From contig JAPYTP010000008.1 in assembly GCA_029941885.1 (NCBI GenBank), forward strand, positions 1-64,000: a DNA stretch of 64,000 bases, written 5' to 3'. The stretch comes from Myxococcota bacterium. Lineage in GTDB: Bacteria; Myxococcota_A; UBA9160; UBA4427. The notes under the pieces were generated by a model, which saw only the letters and a list, made by a program, of their open reading frames with translations, made no database searches and was not told where the DNA came from. Within the stretch, counting starts at the first letter, position 1; the number at the start of each line of letters is the position of its first letter. This document shows, in pieces, positions 14,671 through 24,005 of the stretch. The translations under genes and the position numbers were made by a program.

Positions 14671-16485
14671 TCAGCGAAGAGTGAGCATCCAGCCCTCGAA
14701 GGGATCCCCCTCCGGGAAGCCACTCAGACCGGGATGGTCGAGTCCCGCCTGGGCAGGCTCGAGGCTCGAGAGTGCGCGCTGCGACACGCGAAGCGCTCGC
14801 TCGAGCACCCGCTCGAGCCCGAGCGGGGGCCCGGCCCGGTTCTGCGTGACGAGCAGGATGCCGCCCGGTTCCAGGCGATCGATCGCCAGATGCAGCAACG
14901 GTTCGAGGTCCTGTTTGACGGACCAGAACCGACGCCCAGCGGCGGCGGCCGTCGGCGGATCGATCACGATCCCGCGGAAGGTCTGCTCCGTGCCGAGCCC
15001 CTCGAGATATCGACGAACGTCTCCGCGAAGGGTCTCGTGCCGCGCCGCCTCGACACCCCGATCGACGTTCGCCAACAGGTTTTCTTCGAGCCGTTCGAGG
15101 TAGCGTGGGGACAGATCGACCGACACGACCTGCTCGGCCCCCGCCGCGAGCAGCGCGACGCTGAACGCGCCGGTATGGGCGAACAGATTCAGCCAACGCC
15201 CACCGCCCGCGGCGTGCAACGCGAGACGCTCTCGGTTCTCTCGTTGATCGACGAAGAGGCCGTAGCCCGGTCTCGGTTCGCACGGCGCATCCCAGCCCGG
15301 ATCGACCGCGAAGCGCAACCCTCGCTCCTCCACGAAAAAGCGATCCCCCCTCGTCTCGAAACCGGCCGCCTCGAGTCTCTCGATCCCGCCTTCGACCCAG
15401 CGGACGCAATCGATCTTGGCGAGGCCCGACCGACGCAGGTGCAGCAGTTCGAGCACACTCCAGGGATCGCCCTCCGGCGTCGTCGGGAGCTGCACGCGAA
15501 GGGCATCGAGCGTGCGCTCGCGAAATCCATCGCTCGCCCGACCGGCGACCAGCACACGCAGGAGAGGCCCCAATCGATCGACGGAGAGTCCGGGCAGTCC
15601 GTCCCCCTCGCCGTGAATCAGGCGAAACGCGTTCGTTCCGCCCGTCGCCCCGTCGACCAGCAGCCCCCGGCGACGCGCGATCGCCCGTGCAACCCTCGAC
15701 TCGACGGAGGGAATCTCCCGGCGATCCAGATCGCCGGTTGCCCAGAGTCGCGCAGCCAGTCCCGGGGCTGCCTCGATATGCGCCCAACCGAGCGGGGCGG
15801 CGCCGCGTTCGACCAGCCGCACCAGAGCCCCGGGCCGATGGCGCGTCGCCGGATCGCTCGCATCGTCCGGGAGAATCCAGGGATGGCCCCCCGCGAGCGC
15901 CCTGCCCGTTTCGCGGGAGACGATCAGTTCTCCCAGCCCCTCCGCGTCCGACGCCCAGACCTCTTCGTTCGGCCAATCGAGATCGCTCCCGGTCCCCTGA
16001 TCCTCGACGGGCGCGAGCCTCGGTCCTCCAGCCACCCCGAGCCCACCGTGCGTGAGGTCACCGACGACGGACATCGAGGCGCGGGCCAACCCCTCACAGA
16101 GATCGGCCGCACCACTCGGCTCGCCACAGAGAACCAGGCGCGCAAGAGCACCGCGTATTTCGGCGCACGTGAATTCGAGTTCGTGCCCGCCGCCGATCTC
16201 GAGTGCCCCGGAACGCCAGGGCGGGAGGTCTACGATCGCCTGCCAGCGTCGATGCACGCCGAGCACGGGGTCGTCGCCCAGGAGATCCGATGCATCCTCG
16301 ATTTCGACCATCGCCCCGGCCGGACAATCGCGGGTCGATCGGTCCACGATCCGGCCATCCAGGCGAACGCATCCATCCTCGATCAGACGTCGCCGATTGC
16401 GACGGTCGAGCGAGGGCAGCAGCGATGCGAGCCAGGCACCCAGGGGTTGGACACGCCCGGGGAGACGGAAGCGCAGGGTCGTCAC
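14671..16485 (-). CDS. S4-domain / RlmI-type rRNA cytosine methyltransferase fusion
   Basis: A 604-residue protein from a GTG. Residues 1-75 are an S4-like RNA-binding domain (RRRLIEDGCVRLDGRIVDRST). Residues 75-185 are of uncertain type, but SVVGDLTHGGLG resembles the VGDxxYGG end of RluA pseudouridine synthases. From about 190 it follows RlmI: a PUA-like part with GGHPWILPDD, the segment FRLIHGEGDGLPGLSVD, FVDQRENR, SAM loop LNLFAHTGAFSVALL and catalytic-strand VIDPPT. RlmI methylates a 23S rRNA cytosine at C5. Typical RlmI proteins are near 400 residues, so about 190 N-terminal residues are extra. No RLD catalytic motif of a pseudouridine synthase is seen, so that module, if related, is inactive. 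Confidence 0.82.
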   Translation of the reverse strand: MTTLRFRLPGRVQPLGAWLASLLPSLDRRNRRRLIEDGCVRLDGRIVDRSTRDCPAGAMVEIEDASDLLGDDPVLGVHRRWQAIVDLPPWRSGALEIGGGHELEFTCAEIRGALARLVLCGEPSGAADLCEGLARASMSVVGDLTHGGLGVAGGPRLAPVEDQGTGSDLDWPNEEVWASDAEGLGELIVSRETGRALAGGHPWILPDDASDPATRHRPGALVRLVERGAAPLGWAHIEAAPGLAARLWATGDLDRREIPSVESRVARAIARRRGLLVDGATGGTNAFRLIHGEGDGLPGLSVDRLGPLLRVLVAGRASDGFRERTLDALRVQLPTTPEGDPWSVLELLHLRRSGLAKIDCVRWVEGGIERLEAAGFETRGDRFFVEERGLRFAVDPGWDAPCEPRPGYGLFVDQRENRERLALHAAGGGRWLNLFAHTGAFSVALLAAGAEQVVSVDLSPRYLERLEENLLANVDRGVEAARHETLRGDVRRYLEGLGTEQTFRGIVIDPPTAAAAGRRFWSVKQDLEPLLHLAIDRLEPGGILLVTQNRAGPPLGLERVLERALRVSQRALSSLEPAQAGLDHPGLSGFPEGDPFEGWMLTLR

Positions 16486-16551
16486 GCCCGCATCATAGGA
16501 TAGGCGGACGACTCGGAGAGGATGTGGATCGTGCCGCTTGCGCGGTGGGAA

Positions 16552-17037
16552 TCAGCCGCAGAGACCCGTGATCCGACAGAAGATCGGCGTCATGACGCCC
16601 GTGCCGAGTCGGCGCGAGCGCCGGATCGCCGACAGCAACTTGGCGGCCATGTCGGCGTGTTCGACGCAATCGCGCAATCGCTGGCGGTTCTCGTCGCCGG
16701 CCTCCACGACCGCTTCGGTGCCGGTCAGAACGACCACGGGAAGGCGGTGGGCGAGGTCGCTCGCCAACTCGAGCGCGGCACTGCGCTCGACGTTCGGCAG
16801 CATCGGATCCATCAACAGGAGGTCGAAGCTGTCACCGCGGATCTGCGCGGTCGCGTTGGCGAGACTCGTCTCACAGACGACATCGAAGGAAGCACGGCTC
16901 GCATTCCCGAGGCTCTGTCGGATCTCCTCGGCGAGCATGGAGCGGTCCTCGACCAGGAGGATCCTCACGTTCCGTTCGTCAGATCTTGCATCGTCACCGT
17001 GAGGTCGATGACCCGCAAACTCAGCCCCAGTACTCAT
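16552..17037 (-). CDS. Orphan response-regulator receiver protein
   Basis: A 161-residue protein (176 if the upstream start at 17082 is used). It has a receiver fold with the acidic pair in RILLVEDRS, the phospho-acceptor strand FDLLLMDPMLPNV and the Thr-containing strand LPVVVLTGTE. The expected lysine-proline near the end is not evident (RLRDCVEHADMAAKLL instead), so switching may be altered. After the receiver only about 35 residues remain (RRSRRLGTGVMTPIFCRI), and there is no output domain. It could be a stand-alone receiver in a phosphorelay. No kinase is adjacent. Confidence 0.75.
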   Translation of the reverse strand: MSTGAEFAGHRPHGDDARSDERNVRILLVEDRSMLAEEIRQSLGNASRASFDVVCETSLANATAQIRGDSFDLLLMDPMLPNVERSAALELASDLAHRLPVVVLTGTEAVVEAGDENRQRLRDCVEHADMAAKLLSAIRRSRRLGTGVMTPIFCRITGLCG

Positions 17038-17218
17038 CGCCTGCCCCCAACCCATCCAGCCACAACGGACCCGTCTCGCCACGAGAACTCCGAGGGAACC
17101 CCCGTCGCGCCGGATACTCCTGAAGAGTCGGAGGTTTTTGCCCAGACCTTGAGGGCTGTACGCAAGGAACGTGAATTGGCTTCCGGAATGAACGCGGGGG
17201 CGTGCTTGCTTCGCGTGC

Positions 17219-17548
17219 CTATCGTGCGAAGACGTCCTTCATCGCGCGTAGCGTGCGATCGTATTGCGCGTTGCGGAGTCGACCGCTGACTGCTTCTGAA
17301 GCGGCCGGCACTCGGTCGACCACGAAATTCCTGCGCGACACTTCACGCGGCTCGTTTCGCGTCTCGCAGCCAACGCCGCCTGCCTCGCCACTCCAGCACT
17401 GGGCAAACTCTCGCTCGAGCGCCGTGGGAAGCCCGGGCGGGGCGGGCTCATGCGCCACCGCGTGCGCAGCGAAAAAGCAGATCCCGATCCCGGCACACCC
17501 ACCGAGGAATGCCGAAAATCGATTCCACGACGACATCCCACTCTGCAT
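17219..17548 (-). CDS. Small secreted protein, unknown function
   Basis: A 109-residue ORF opening with a signal-peptide-like segment (FSAFLGGCAGIGICFFAAHAVA) behind an AAGGAG Shine-Dalgarno 6 nt before its ATG, which argues that it is real. The mature part of about 75 residues holds two cysteines (FAQCWSG, VGCETR) and a basic end. I recognise no family. It is divergent from the CCA-enzyme homologue gene, whose ATG lies 64 nt away. A GCFF context within the signal might instead mark lipid attachment, but no proper lipobox is present. Confidence 0.6.
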   Translation of the reverse strand: MQSGMSSWNRFSAFLGGCAGIGICFFAAHAVAHEPAPPGLPTALEREFAQCWSGEAGGVGCETRNEPREVSRRNFVVDRVPAASEAVSGRLRNAQYDRTLRAMKDVFAR

Positions 17549-17612
17549 CGATCACTCCTTCGCCTGCGAATGCGGCCGGCACCTTCTCCACGGTCTACAC
17601 TGTCCGTCCCAC

Positions 17613-18881
17613 ATGAGTCAACCAAACATCCTCGATGCCCCTCGTGAGCTTCCGAAGCCCGTGCTCGAACTCTCGGCCCGACTCGAGGAGCGCGGCATCC
17701 GATCCTTCAGCCATGGGGAGGGTTTGCTAGACGACTTGCGCGCAGACCGCGGTTCGGGGATGCATGGAGCGATCGAAACGGATCGCGGCGCCGCGCGCTC
17801 ACTGTTGTGTGAGGCGAGTTCCGCGAAGATCCTTCGGGCGCTGCCCCGCGCCGTCGTGACCGGAGAAGGCGCCAGCCGAATTACCCAAGCCACGACGGCG
17901 GGCCCGGTCGATCTCGTGGCCACCGGGGGCGACGATACCGAGCAGACGCTGCTCGCCTTCGGCCTCGGCCCGCTCTGTTTCGGTTTCCGCCCCGCCGACG
18001 GCTCGTGGTGCGATCCGGCGGACCAGCGAAGCGCCTATGGCGAGGGCCGGCTCGAGCTCGCGACGACGGATCCGAATCCCTTCGTCGTCGCACCCCGACG
18101 GTATTGGATTGCGGCGCGGCTGATCGCCGAACGGGGACTCGAGGTGTCTCCCGATCTGCTCGCGGCCGCGATCGACGGATTCCCGGAGATCGAGGAGCGC
18201 CTGCCCCAGGCCGCGCCCGCCCGACGGGAACTTTCACGCATCCTCGCCGCGCGCCGGCCGGGACCGGCCTTCGCCCTGCTCCGGGCCTCGGGCGTGGCCG
18301 CCGCGTTGTTTCCCGGCACGAGAGAGGTGAACGAGGCACGGATCGGCGACCTGCCCGCGCTGCCCGCACTGCGTTGGGCGGCATGGCTTCGGGGCAGCGC
18401 GACCGCGAGGGCGCTCGTTCGATTCCGCGTGCCCCACGCACTCGCCCGTCGGATCGAACGCCTCCAGAGAAGCCATCCGATCGAGCGCTGCGTCGGAGAG
18501 GGACGCGATCTCGGTGTCCGCAGGCTGCTGCAGCGCCACGATGGGGAAGAGATCGATGCGCTCTTCGCCTGGCGGCGTCTCGAACTGGCAGCCGCCGCAG
18601 ACCCGAAAGAAACCATCGAGGGAGAGGCGCGCCTCGCCGCGATCGAGTTGCGCATCCAGGAAGCGAAGGCCACCGAGGAACGTACGGGGCAGGTACGCAC
18701 CCTCCCCGTCGACGGTCGGGCCGTCATGGCGATTCTCGGCACGGGCCCCGGGCGCCACGTCGGACAGGCACTCGCTCATCTCGCTCGATTCGTCTCCGAG
18801 AATCCCGACGCCAACGAGCGCGCCGTCCTCGAGAAGGAACTCCGGCGTTGGGCGACCAAGAATACGAACCTCCTCGACTGA
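17613..18881 (+). CDS. CCA-adding enzyme / poly(A) polymerase-like protein, apparently inactive
   Basis: A 422-residue protein starting at the ATG before SQPNILDAP; the ORF track's upstream start adds 137 implausible residues. The C-terminal part follows tRNA nucleotidyltransferases: helical RNA-binding segments, then RTLPVDGRAVMAILGTGPGRHVGQAL and a terminal RRWATKN, matching the usual DLxxxGxDLMxxLGLKPGPxIGxxL end. The middle also aligns in pattern (CFGFRPADGSWCDPADQRSA for NALAYDPxxxxxIDPFGG). The expected GGxVRD loop is replaced by HGEGLLDDL, and no DxD metal-binding pair is visible. I infer a paralogue that lost nucleotidyl transfer and perhaps only binds RNA. Confidence 0.72.
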   Translation: MSQPNILDAPRELPKPVLELSARLEERGIRSFSHGEGLLDDLRADRGSGMHGAIETDRGAARSLLCEASSAKILRALPRAVVTGEGASRITQATTAGPVDLVATGGDDTEQTLLAFGLGPLCFGFRPADGSWCDPADQRSAYGEGRLELATTDPNPFVVAPRRYWIAARLIAERGLEVSPDLLAAAIDGFPEIEERLPQAAPARRELSRILAARRPGPAFALLRASGVAAALFPGTREVNEARIGDLPALPALRWAAWLRGSATARALVRFRVPHALARRIERLQRSHPIERCVGEGRDLGVRRLLQRHDGEEIDALFAWRRLELAAAADPKETIEGEARLAAIELRIQEAKATEERTGQVRTLPVDGRAVMAILGTGPGRHVGQALAHLARFVSENPDANERAVLEKELRRWATKNTNLLD

Positions 18882-18988
18882 CCCCGACAGTCGATCGCTC
18901 CCCCACCCGCGTATTCGCGAGCCCGCAAGTAGGTGAGATCGGTTAGGATCTCAGGCCCCCCTTCGATCGCGCGGAACGGTTTGGCCCC

Positions 18989-21970
18989 TTGGATGAGATG
19001 CAGCTGATCTTCGATGCCGTTCAAGAGGCCTGTCCGCGCGCGGTCTGGTCGCGGGGAGTCACGCTCGCGCGAGGCGACGCGGTGAGCATCGAGGAGCGCC
19101 GCAACGGGTCGATCACCCTACGCGTCGAGACCAAGAAAGGACTCAGCGCCCCCCAGGTCACTCTGCACCCCACCGACGAAGATTGGGAGTGCAGTTGCAA
19201 TACTCCCGATGATCCCTGCGACCATGTTGCCGCGAGCGTAATCGCGTTGCGGCGTTCGCAGAAGGCCGGCGAGGAGCTTCCGACCCAGGGCGAGGGCAAG
19301 GGACGCATCGTCTACGAACTCGAAGACCGTGCGGGTCAACTCCACATGACCCGTACCATCGAGTTCGAAGGCAAGCGAACTCCCCTCCTGGGCAGCCTGA
19401 CCGCCGCTGTCGCAGGCCACCGCGTCGGTCCGGATTTCGTCGCGACGCCGTCGGACGTCGCGATCGAAAGAGTCCTGGCCAATCGCCCTGCCGGCTCGGC
19501 CTCTCGACCCAATGTCGCCAACCTGCTCGACAAACTCGCGGGATCCGAACGCGTCTTCCTCGACGGACAGCCGATCAAGGTTGATTCGGAACCTCTGGGG
19601 CTCACCGGGCGCGTCGTCGATGCGCCGGGCGGCGTGCGGCTCTTCGTCGAGCAGGACAAGCGAATCGAACGAGCCTTCCGCAATGGCCTCGTTCTCACGA
19701 ACGACACACTCCACCCTCTGGCACCCAACAAGCTGAACGGCCGAGAACTCGCCGATCTCCCACGTGGGCGATTCTATAGCGACAACGACCTCGCCGTCCT
19801 CGTCACCGAGGTCATCCCCAACCTCGAAGAACGCATCCCGCTGAACGTCGAGACCAAGAAGCTCCCCACCGCCCGGCACGGCGAGCGGCCTCGCATCCGA
19901 ATCGAAGTCAAACGCGAAGGCCTGGGGCTCACCGTGCTCCCGACCCTCGTCTACGGCAATCCGCCCGTCGCCCGGATCGATTCCGGGCGGCTGGTCCATC
20001 TCGGCGGCGGAGAAGTCCCGATCCGAATCGAGGCCGCCGAGAACGAAGCGATCTCTCGCCTCCGCAGCGAATTGGGTCTGCGACCGGGATTCGCCGTGCG
20101 CCTGTCTGCGAGCGACGCGATCGTCTTCGCGTCGCGGCTCGAGAACACGTCGATGGAGGTCGTCGGAGGAAGCTACCGAGACTTCCAGCTTCGAGGAGAT
20201 CTTTCCGCGGAGATCGAGATCGACGACGACCGCCTCTCCGTCAACTTCCAACTCGACACGCCACCCGAGGGCGGCCTCGACGCGACGCCCCGCGGCGAAC
20301 GCCAGGCGGGAGCGGGCGGCGGCGCTACGGCGACGCCCGAATCGGTGCTGCGCGCATGGTCGAGGGGGGAATCGGTCGTCGCCCTCAACGGGGGGGGGTT
20401 CGCAAAACTTCCCGAAGACTGGCTGGCCCGCTACGGCGATCGCATCGCCGATCTGTTGGCGGCCCGAGATCCCCGAGGCCGCATCGCACGCCACGCACTC
20501 CCGGACCTCGCACTTCTGTGCGAGGACCTGGACTGGCCGCCGCCGCCTTCGCTCGAGGGATTGCGCCCGTTGCTCGAAGGCTTCGATGGAATCCCGACCG
20601 CCGAGATCGACCCCGAACTCGAAGACGTCCTGCGCCCCTATCAACGTCAGGGCGTCGATTGGCTCGTCTTTCTCCGGCGCGCCGGACTCGGGGCGCTGCT
20701 CGCCGACGACATGGGCCTCGGCAAGACACTCCAGACTCTCTGCGCCATCGAGGGCCGAAGCCTGGTCGTCGCCCCGACGAGCGTTCTCCACGGCTGGATC
20801 CGAGAGATCGAGCGGTTCCGTCCACACCTCCGTGTCGGGCTCTACCACGGACCCGCCCGGCGACTCGACCCGGACGCCGAAGTCACGATCACCAGCTACG
20901 CGATACTGCGCCAGGATGTCGACGCCTTGTCCGCTATCAGCTGGGATTGCGTGGTGCTCGACGAAGCCCAGGCGATCAAGAATCCCGAGAGCCAGATCGC
21001 GCGCGCCGCCCATCAGCTCGATGCACGCGCCCGCTTCGCGTTGACCGGCACCCCCGTCGAAAATCGCCTGGATGAACTATGGAGCCAGCTGCATTTCCTG
21101 AATCCCGGCCTGCTCGGCGGCCGCGCGGATTTCCGGGATCGCTATTCGCGGCCGATCGCCGATGGCGACGACGAAGTCGCCCGCCGATTGCGACAACGCA
21201 TCCGCCCCTTCCTGCTGCGACGTCTGAAGTCCGAGGTCGCCCCCGAACTCCCGCCGCTCACGGAGATCGTGCTCGACTGCGAGCTCTCGACCGAGGAACG
21301 CGCGGTCTACGACAGCGTGCGCGCCGCGACGATCCGTGATGTGGTCGAGCGATTGCGGGCCGGCGGAAATGTCATGGCGGCACTCGAGGCGCTGTTGCGT
21401 CTTCGCCAGGCATCGTGTCATGCGAGTCTCGTACCCGGGCAGACCTCGGAGAGTGGATCGTCCTCGAAGCTCGAAATCCTTTTCGCGCGTCTCGAGGAGG
21501 CGGTGGCCGACGGACACAAGGCGCTCGTCTTCTCGCAGTGGACGAGTTTCCTCGATCTGATCGAGCCCGGGCTGCGGACCCGCAAGATCGACTGGCTGCG
21601 CCTCGATGGATCCACCCGCGACCGGGGTGGCGTCGTCGATGGATTCCAGTCCGAGGACGGACCCCCGGTGATGCTGCTCTCCCTGCGTGCGGGCGGAACG
21701 GGCCTGAATCTCACCGCCGCGGACCATGTCTTCCTGCTCGATCCCTGGTGGAATCCCGCGGTCGAACAACAGGCCGCCGATCGGGCCCACCGGATCGGGC
21801 AGGACCGTCCGGTCGTGCTCCATCGCCTGATCGCGCGAAACACCGTCGAAGAGGGCATCCTTCGGCTGCACGCCCAGAAACGAGCGCTCGCGGACGCCGC
21901 CCTCGAAGGTGCCGATGGCAGCAGCCGGCTCTCCCGTGACGAGCTCGTCGAACTCCTCGAAGGGGCCTAG
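18989..21970 (+). CDS. SNF2-family DEAD-like helicase with SWIM zinc finger
   Basis: A 993-residue ATPase. Translation may begin at TTG 18989 or ATG 18998. An N-terminal SWIM zinc finger is complete (C68-x-C70, C77-x-H79 in [14 protein letters not shown]). A long beta-rich middle precedes the SNF2 core: motif I DDMGLGKT near residue 573, motif II DEAQ near 656, motif [11 protein letters not shown], and the helicase C-half with [23 protein letters not shown] and [11 protein letters not shown]. Bacterial proteins of this type are HepA/RapA-like DNA translocases thought to remodel protein-DNA complexes. It is 107 nt downstream of the CCA-enzyme homologue on the same strand. Confidence 0.95.
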   Translation: MDEMQLIFDAVQEACPRAVWSRGVTLARGDAVSIEERRNGSITLRVETKKGLSAPQVTLHPTDEDWECSCNTPDDPCDHVAASVIALRRSQKAGEELPTQGEGKGRIVYELEDRAGQLHMTRTIEFEGKRTPLLGSLTAAVAGHRVGPDFVATPSDVAIERVLANRPAGSASRPNVANLLDKLAGSERVFLDGQPIKVDSEPLGLTGRVVDAPGGVRLFVEQDKRIERAFRNGLVLTNDTLHPLAPNKLNGRELADLPRGRFYSDNDLAVLVTEVIPNLEERIPLNVETKKLPTARHGERPRIRIEVKREGLGLTVLPTLVYGNPPVARIDSGRLVHLGGGEVPIRIEAAENEAISRLRSELGLRPGFAVRLSASDAIVFASRLENTSMEVVGGSYRDFQLRGDLSAEIEIDDDRLSVNFQLDTPPEGGLDATPRGERQAGAGGGATATPESVLRAWSRGESVVALNGGGFAKLPEDWLARYGDRIADLLAARDPRGRIARHALPDLALLCEDLDWPPPPSLEGLRPLLEGFDGIPTAEIDPELEDVLRPYQRQGVDWLVFLRRAGLGALLADDMGLGKTLQTLCAIEGRSLVVAPTSVLHGWIREIERFRPHLRVGLYHGPARRLDPDAEVTITSYAILRQDVDALSAISWDCVVLDEAQAIKNPESQIARAAHQLDARARFALTGTPVENRLDELWSQLHFLNPGLLGGRADFRDRYSRPIADGDDEVARRLRQRIRPFLLRRLKSEVAPELPPLTEIVLDCELSTEERAVYDSVRAATIRDVVERLRAGGNVMAALEALLRLRQASCHASLVPGQTSESGSSSKLEILFARLEEAVADGHKALVFSQWTSFLDLIEPGLRTRKIDWLRLDGSTRDRGGVVDGFQSEDGPPVMLLSLRAGGTGLNLTAADHVFLLDPWWNPAVEQQAADRAHRIGQDRPVVLHRLIARNTVEEGILRLHAQKRALADAALEGADGSSRLSRDELVELLEGA

Positions 21971-22092
21971 CCGTACGGCCTGCGCGGGGGGCACGAGCGC
22001 CTTGCGTATCGCCCGCACAGCCTTCGACAACAGATGGTTTTTTCACCCAGAATTCTCAAGTGGGCTCGAGCGTCCTCCGAACGAAGATTAAA

Positions 22093-22449
22093 ATGGGTGC
22101 TTTTGACAACATTTTGAATCGAGGCCGACTTCGATCCGCGAACCTCGCGCTCGTCGCGGCGCTGCTCCTGGGCAGCGCTTCGGTCGCCGCAGCAGGGCCT
22201 CCCGAGGGCAGACTCGACGCTCGTTCGTCGGGTCCGATCGTGAACGCGACCGCCGAGACCGAAGCGTCGGTTTCGACCAGCCCCATCGCGCTCGGCGCGA
22301 CCGGCCCCTTCGAACGAGCGACTGCTCCCCGGTCACACCGGGAGACGATGCCGCTGACGCGGGCGGCCTCGCAGCAGCGGGTCGAGGAGATGAGCCCGAT
22401 GGCCTGGCTCGCCCGCTATGGAGCGGTCACCGTCGGGCGAACCGAGTAA
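22093..22449 (+). CDS. Small exported protein, unknown function
   Basis: A 118-residue protein starting MGAFDNILNRG. A signal peptide (SANLALVAALLLGSASVAAA, cleavage likely before GPPEG) is followed by a polar, disordered-looking region rich in Thr, Ser and Ala. The protein ends with a more hydrophobic stretch, SPMAWLARYGAVTVGRTE. No family is recognised. An in-frame GTG at 22060 is an alternative start. It sits between the SNF2 gene and a histidine phosphatase gene, all on the plus strand. The upstream 120 nt contain a T6 run but no clear hairpin. Confidence 0.6.
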   Translation: MGAFDNILNRGRLRSANLALVAALLLGSASVAAAGPPEGRLDARSSGPIVNATAETEASVSTSPIALGATGPFERATAPRSHRETMPLTRAASQQRVEEMSPMAWLARYGAVTVGRTE

Positions 22450-22491
22450 CCGACCTCTCAGCCTCGCTCGATCCGTGTATGATCCGCCGCC

Positions 22492-23124
22492 ATGGCCTCG
22501 TCACGCACCCTCCTCACCATCGTCCGCCACGGGCAGACCTCCGCCAATCTCGACGGGGTCTGGCACGGCTCGACCAACACACCGCTCACGAACCATGGCC
22601 GGCTCCAGGCCGCCGCCGTCGGGGCGCATATCGAGGCGAACCACCGCCCGGTCGCTCATGTCTACGCGAGCCCCCTCGATCGCGCCCATCACACCGCCCA
22701 GGCAATCGCCGACCCTCTCGGCCTAACGCCCTCGCTCGAAGCCGACCTGGTCGAATACGACCTCGGAGTATGGGAAGGCCTTTCGTTCAAGACACTCTGG
22801 GAAGAAAAGAAGCTCTTCGAGAACATGAAGAAGGATCCCGACTTCAACCCGTATGGCGGAGAATCTCCTAAGCAGGTCGGCGATCGCCTCTCCGGCGCCC
22901 TGCGCCGGATCGCAGATCGCCATCCGGGTGAACGGGTCGTGGTCGTCACACACGGCGGCGCGCTGTCGATCGCATTCGGGATCATCCTCGACGATGACTA
23001 CACCCGTTGGGACCGCATGATGAAGAATTGTGCGATCAGCGAGCTCGTATTCGAGCCCAGCCCCGAACTCATCTCCTTCAACCGGATCGAGCATTTGCCG
23101 CCGGAAGATCCGACGCCTCACTGA
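22492..23124 (+). CDS. Histidine phosphatase family protein (phosphoglycerate mutase-like)
   Basis: A 210-residue enzyme of the histidine phosphatase superfamily. The phospho-accepting RHG motif is at the N-terminus (TIVRHGQTSANLDGVWHG), the second arginine in YASPLDRAHHTAQAI, the acid in LVEYDLGVWEG and the second histidine in VVVVTHGGALS. The family includes cofactor-dependent mutases and broad phosphatases; the short length and TNTPLTNHG segment fit a phosphatase such as those acting on cobalamin or sugar phosphates. The substrate is not determinable. The next gene begins 60 nt later. Confidence 0.92.
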   Translation: MASSRTLLTIVRHGQTSANLDGVWHGSTNTPLTNHGRLQAAAVGAHIEANHRPVAHVYASPLDRAHHTAQAIADPLGLTPSLEADLVEYDLGVWEGLSFKTLWEEKKLFENMKKDPDFNPYGGESPKQVGDRLSGALRRIADRHPGERVVVVTHGGALSIAFGIILDDDYTRWDRMMKNCAISELVFEPSPELISFNRIEHLPPEDPTPH

Positions 23125-23184
23125 GACCGGACGTGCGTCGAGTGCGCCAGCGGTCCGTCCAACACATCGAGATTGGAGAAACTC

Positions 23185-23922
23185 ATGCAGATCGCAGTCA
23201 TCGGAGCCGGGGTCATGGGGAGCGGTATTGCCCAGGTCCTCGCCCAGGCGGGCAACGTCGTCCACTGCACCGACGTCGACGAAGACGCCGTCGCAAAAGC
23301 CCGAGAAGGGGTCACGACGGGCCGCTACGGCTTCGAACGCGCGGTCACACGCGGCAAGCTCGATCGCGCCGATGCCGACGCCGCACTCGATCGCCTCACT
23401 TTCTCGACCGACTTCGAAGGGCCCGTGGGAAACGCCGAGTTGATCGTGGAATGTGTCCCGGAGAGGCTCGACCTCAAGATCAAGGTCTTCCGCGAGCTCG
23501 ATCGATTGGCGCCTCCGAACGCGATCCTCGCTTCGAATAGCTCGGGGTTTCCCCTGGCCGCCCTCGCCGCCTCCACAGACCGGCCCGGGAACGTCATCAT
23601 CTGGCACTGGGCGTCGCCGCCGGTCGTCATGAAATTCGCCGAGATCGTCGTGAATGACGACACGGATCCGAAGGTGATCGAGACCGTGAGCGAGATTGCC
23701 GCCGGCTGCGGCAAGAATCCAGTCGTCGTGAAGGACCACCCGATGGCCTGGGGCTATGTCGCGAACCGCGTCTACGCCGCCATGCTCACAGAGGCCAGTC
23801 GAGTCGTCGCAGAGGGCGTCGCCTCCCACGAGGACGTGAATCAGTTGATGGTCGATTGCTTCGGTTGGCCCGTCGGTCCCTTCGCGATGATCAAGGGCGC
23901 CACTACGGGCTGGAAGGACTAG
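23185..23922 (+). CDS. 3-hydroxyacyl-CoA dehydrogenase family protein, short form
   Basis: A 245-residue NAD-dependent dehydrogenase that would oxidise or reduce a 3-hydroxyacyl-CoA. The ATG at 23185 has GGAG 7 nt before it; the ORF track uses an upstream TTG. The Rossmann motif is GAGVMGSGIA. The catalytic elements are present: SNSSGF, the histidine and glutamate in WHWASPPVVMKFAEIV, and the asparagine in VANRVY. Canonical 3-hydroxybutyryl-CoA dehydrogenases are about 282 residues; this one ends soon after GPFAMIKG, so part of the C-terminal dimerisation domain is missing. The HFxNP motif is altered to HWASP. Confidence 0.88.
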   Translation: MQIAVIGAGVMGSGIAQVLAQAGNVVHCTDVDEDAVAKAREGVTTGRYGFERAVTRGKLDRADADAALDRLTFSTDFEGPVGNAELIVECVPERLDLKIKVFRELDRLAPPNAILASNSSGFPLAALAASTDRPGNVIIWHWASPPVVMKFAEIVVNDDTDPKVIETVSEIAAGCGKNPVVVKDHPMAWGYVANRVYAAMLTEASRVVAEGVASHEDVNQLMVDCFGWPVGPFAMIKGATTGWKD

Positions 23923-24005
23923 ACGGATTCGGCCGCGCGCGCGACTCTTCATGCGAGCGTTCCAAGGCGTTGTTCGAGCGCCGCGGGAGGGGGGGGGGCC
24001 CATCC

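Noticed and set aside
19118-21013. 631-residue minus-strand ORF inside the SNF2 gene
   Set aside because: It lies wholly antisense to clear SWIM and helicase motifs and shows no motifs of its own.
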